From contig CAZTXD010000048.1 in the NCBI GenBank assembly GCA_964617995.1, positions 1 to 23,311 on the forward strand: a DNA stretch of 23,311 nucleotides, read 5' to 3'. The stretch is from CAZTXD01 sp964617995 (GTDB lineage Bacteria > Actinomycetota > Acidimicrobiia > Spongiisociales > ZC4RG35). The notes under the pieces were generated by a model. It searched no databases. It saw only the letters and a list, made by a program, of their open reading frames with translations, and was not told the DNA's origin. Of the stretch, positions 21,241-23,311 are shown one piece after another (position 1 is the first letter of the stretch; the number at the start of each line of letters is the position of its first letter). A program made the position numbers and the translations under genes.

Positions 21241-21374
21241 CCCAAGACGCCACAAAATCGCTCTGACCAGGCAAAACGTTGGTGAGGAGGACCCGGTTGT
21301 TTGCCAGAAACTCGCCAAAAATTCCAGGCGCTAAAGACCCGCCCGGCGACTCGATCAGGGCAGATCCGGAGTCC
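21241..21374. other. lower-GC sequence between the tRNA remnant and a secreted-protein gene
   Basis: Composition changes at the tRNA break: runs such as CACAAAATCG, GGCAAAACG and CCAAAAATTCC are unusual for this chromosome. A minus-strand frame of about 65 codons spans it and ends in the tRNA remnant, but I do not regard it as a gene. It is probably the edge of foreign or rearranged DNA. Confidence 0.4.
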
Positions 21375-22013
21375 TCATTCTGGAGTGTCGAAGGCAATCC
21401 GCACATGGGTGAGTCCGCCGACTCCGCCGCTGCGCGTCGCCTGTGCCTGGAAGGAGCGACCGTCCTCTAGGTCTCCTCGAGCGACAAAGACGGTGAGTGG
21501 GACCTGAGCTGCCTGCGTCGGCTGCAGTGTCTCGGTATAGAAACTGGCGGTGCCCTTCTCCAGGGACGAAAGGCTCTCCAACTCGACGATAGTCAGGACC
21601 CCATCGGCGATGGCAGCCTCCAGCTCGGGCCAGCTCGCGAACCACACCGGCATCGCCCCCAGACCCTTACTCTTGGCGAGGATCGGCGCCGCGTCGATGC
21701 CGGGGCCGTTGCGCCAGATGGTCGCCGTCTTCACGGTCTGTGGCTGACAACCGAAGACGGCAGGGATGTCGAAGAAGTCGAGCAGGTTGAAGCCGCTCGG
21801 GACGCACCCGGGTGGACGGTAGAAAGGGATCACCGCCCACTCGTCGGTGTGGAAGACTTCTTCGACTCCGCCCGTGACCGGACCCGCCGCGATGCGGGCG
21901 TAGGCAGGGATCTGGTCGTCGTCGATACGGACGTTGCCCGTCGCCGGCGCCGCACCGGCGACCGTCACAGATAGAGCAGCGATCACGACAAGTAGCCGTC
22001 GTGTGGTTCGCAT
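21375..22013 (-). CDS. secreted protein of unknown function, 212 aa
   Basis: I do not recognise a named family. The protein begins MRTTRRLLVVIAALSVTVAG, a clear Sec signal peptide with cleavage near residues 22-27. The mature region has two cysteines (C70, C89) that could form a disulfide, a central GPGIDAAPILAKSKGLGAMPVWFASWPELEAAIADGVLTI-like region (residues 104-142), and a beta-rich C-terminus (VPLTVFVARGDLEDG, then LTHVRIAFDTPE). The ATG at 22013 has GGAG just upstream. An ATG 45 nt further upstream also keeps a signal peptide, but its GGGAGG is farther away. A TTGACC (22141-22146) and GATACT (22116-22121) on the minus strand are a possible promoter, with a long 19-bp spacer. Confidence 0.65.
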   Translation of the reverse strand: MRTTRRLLVVIAALSVTVAGAAPATGNVRIDDDQIPAYARIAAGPVTGGVEEVFHTDEWAVIPFYRPPGCVPSGFNLLDFFDIPAVFGCQPQTVKTATIWRNGPGIDAAPILAKSKGLGAMPVWFASWPELEAAIADGVLTIVELESLSSLEKGTASFYTETLQPTQAAQVPLTVFVARGDLEDGRSFQAQATRSGGVGGLTHVRIAFDTPE

Positions 22014-22167
22014 CCCGCTCCGCTCATGTCGTTGGCCGACCAACCGGGCTGTGATCATGCGGGTGTGATCCTCCCGGCCCTTCTGCGTCTGTTGCCGAAC
22101 ACTCGCAATGCCTCCAGTATCGTCTCTGACAATGAACCGTGGTCAACGTTGCTCCACCAGAATTCGG

Positions 22168-22698
22168 TCACGGATGGGAGTGGATCTGGCCCGAGTAGGT
22201 GATCGTGTTGAGCCCGGTCGCAAGGTCGACTGTGCCCTCAAACTCGAGAACACCTTGCAGACCTGAGAGCTCGCCGGTTCCTCCCTTGATCACAAAGCGG
22301 CCCGCGAACGTGGGAACACCGTCGATCACTTCGCCCGTATTGGTCGACACGAACTCGAGGACGCCTGACTTGCCGTCCACTGTGCACTCGCAGGTGACGG
22401 TGCCGTGTGCATTGAAGTTCCCGTTGGGATGGATCACGGCCGTGAAACTGTCCTCGGTGGTTCCGGTCAGGGTTCCGTTGAGCATTCCCGCCGACGTCTG
22501 CTCCAGAATCGTGTTCGGACCCGCCATCCGAACTTCGAGGCTGCTTATCGCGCTCTGGGCGCCGGTTCCGGTGGCGGCCGTGGGTGCTGACGCCTGTGCT
22601 ACACCCACCACTCCGACCAGCAAGGCGGCCGCGGCCGTAACCGAGAGCAGCCGATGCAGTGTCGTCGCTTCCTTTTTCGAACGTATGCGCTTGAGCAC
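22168..22698 (-). CDS. secreted beta-barrel-like protein (resembles DUF3224/allene oxide cyclase-like fold)
   Basis: This 176-residue protein has a basic N-terminus (LKRIRSKKEATTLHR) and a hydrophobic segment with cleavage near AQA-SA, so it is exported. The mature part is a run of short beta strands: TSAGMLNGTLTGTTEDSF, HGTVTCECTVDGKSG, VLEFVSTNTGEVIDG and FVIKGGTGELSGLQGVLEFE. The GGTGELSGLQG element followed by a strand resembles the end of DUF3224 and other allene-oxide-cyclase-barrel-like proteins, but this is only a resemblance. The CEC pair may bind metal or form a disulfide. The GTG at 22698 is chosen because GGGAGG lies 6 nt upstream. Function is unknown. Confidence 0.6.
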   Translation of the reverse strand: MLKRIRSKKEATTLHRLLSVTAAAALLVGVVGVAQASAPTAATGTGAQSAISSLEVRMAGPNTILEQTSAGMLNGTLTGTTEDSFTAVIHPNGNFNAHGTVTCECTVDGKSGVLEFVSTNTGEVIDGVPTFAGRFVIKGGTGELSGLQGVLEFEGTVDLATGLNTITYSGQIHSHP

Positions 22699-23044
22699 TA
22701 TCTGCCTCCCTGTCGAACCCTTCGGATGGGATGAGCCGGTCAGGCATCAGTGTCAGCAGAGTGACGGGTCTTGTCATGAGTAATGGATGCTCAAATCCAG
22801 GCAGCGATGACGGATCGCTTCGCTTCTCGCGCAGGGGGACCTTTCCTCGGCACGAGGAGCTGGTTTTCGGCTGAGGTTGGTGACGCGGCCGATCACGCTC
22901 CGACGACATTCCGCGGCGGAGAATGTCTCTAGATCAGTCCGGTCTGGCTCTCAACCTCCGAACTCGGACATTTCGACTCGCGCGGGGTTGAAATGAGTAC
23001 ACGGTGCTCATGTGCGCGAGCCACCGGCATGACACAGTGCTCCA
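22699..23044. other. 346-bp divergent intergenic region
   Basis: No gene is supported here. It separates the minus-strand secreted-protein gene from the plus-strand small protein and should hold both promoters, but I find no -10/-35 pair that I trust. The only structure I see is the inverted repeat at 22905-22927. Confidence 0.5.
22905..22927. repeat. inverted repeat
   Basis: GACATTC (22905-22911) and GAATGTC (22921-22927) are perfect inverted arms around a GC-rich 9-nt centre. It could be a protein-binding dyad or a small hairpin. It lies about 120 bp upstream of the 85-residue protein gene. Confidence 0.4.
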
Positions 23045-23302
23045 ATGGACGAAAACCTGGATCGACTCCCGCGCACGTATGCCGAGTTTCTGGTGCTGAA
23101 GGGTCAGGGGCTGGAAGACACGGTGATCGCGGAACGGCTCGGTCTCCCGGTTGAAGCCCTGATCCTGCTGGCCCGTCTGGCCAACGCCAAGCTCGCCCGC
23201 CTGCATCAGGAAGCGACCGAGCGAGGTGCAGTACTGGGAGATGATCCCCTGGCCCCCCACCAGCAACACCATCCGGGAGAGGATGATGCAAGGCCGATCT
23301 GA
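23045..23302 (+). CDS. small helix-turn-helix / sigma region 4-like protein, 85 aa
   Basis: Residues about 9-53 (LPRTYAEFLVLKGQGLEDTV, then IAERLGLPVEALILLARLANAKLARL) have the pattern of sigma-70 region 4: a helix with F-V-L, a glycine turn, IAERLGLP as the first DNA-binding helix, and a recognition-like helix with LARLANAKL. The C-terminal 25 residues are hydrophilic and probably disordered (LAPHQQHHPGEDDARPI). No region 2 is present, so it is not a complete sigma factor. It could be a small DNA-binding regulator or a remnant. No strong ribosome-binding site precedes the ATG. The gene is complete just before the window ends. Confidence 0.55.
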   Translation: MDENLDRLPRTYAEFLVLKGQGLEDTVIAERLGLPVEALILLARLANAKLARLHQEATERGAVLGDDPLAPHQQHHPGEDDARPI

Positions 23303-23311
23303 GACCACCCC

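Noticed and set aside
21209..21406. 65-codon minus-strand frame ending in the tRNA remnant, with FVASWDEL resembling FASWPEL of the neighbouring secreted protein
   Set aside because: The DNA of the two stretches is not similar, the frame has no start signal, and its end is tRNA sequence; probably coincidence.

Overview
The window is GC-rich actinobacterial chromosome, most likely from an uncultured member of the Acidimicrobiia or a close relative. This is inferred from a CsoR-type copper repressor, a PAC2-family protein, a mycobacterial-type bS22 (COX24-like) mini ribosomal protein, a 6C-like small RNA, and several genes whose -10 box (TANNNT) lies only 7-9 nt before the start codon, as in leaderless transcription. 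A run of exactly 100 N (19130-19229) between identical repeats shows that this is a draft scaffold.

Layout. 1-2117: a secreted DUF11/SpaA-like surface protein on the minus strand and a long leader. 2118-5954: apolipoprotein N-acyltransferase (minus), divergent from an inositol-monophosphatase-family enzyme that is translationally coupled to a metal-dependent amidohydrolase. 5955-8484: an AGAAGTC-type tandem repeat, an M3 oligopeptidase and a 65-residue Cys/His mini-protein. 8485-11364: a 6C-like RNA with a strong terminator, then a complete copper operon csoR-copZ-copA behind a near-perfect CsoR operator. 11361-15552: housekeeping genes, namely dephospho-CoA kinase, PAC2 protein, bS22, homoserine kinase with a possible leaderless upstream ORF, and a coupled HAD phosphatase/PhzF-like pair. 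15606-18888: a two-helix membrane protein, a secreted LVIVD-repeat protein with an inserted PA domain, and an MscS channel.

18889-21197 is repeat-rich. At least three copies of a GC-rich unit surround the assembly gap, and a diverged relative lies at 20996-21050. Between them is a membrane sensor-like protein without a kinase domain, followed by a coupled 45-codon ORF whose stop codon lies inside a repeat unit. 21198-23311 begins with the 5' half of a tRNA-Gly(CCC) gene that has a good promoter but no T-arm or 3' acceptor strand. Beyond it are poorly conserved secreted proteins and a small sigma-region-4-like protein, with visibly lower GC right after the break. This looks like accessory DNA or a rearrangement scar.

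How the genes work together. The clearest unit is copper homeostasis: CsoR senses Cu(I) and blocks its promoter, CopZ carries Cu(I), and CopA exports it. SuhB-like/amidohydrolase and HAD/PhzF are two-gene units held by ATGA overlaps. I saw no CRISPR array, no intact transposase and no obvious defence system. The most unusual points are the Ser in place of the catalytic Cys in the Lnt-like protein, the broken tRNA gene, the repeat-terminated mini-ORF, and the recurring leaderless promoters.
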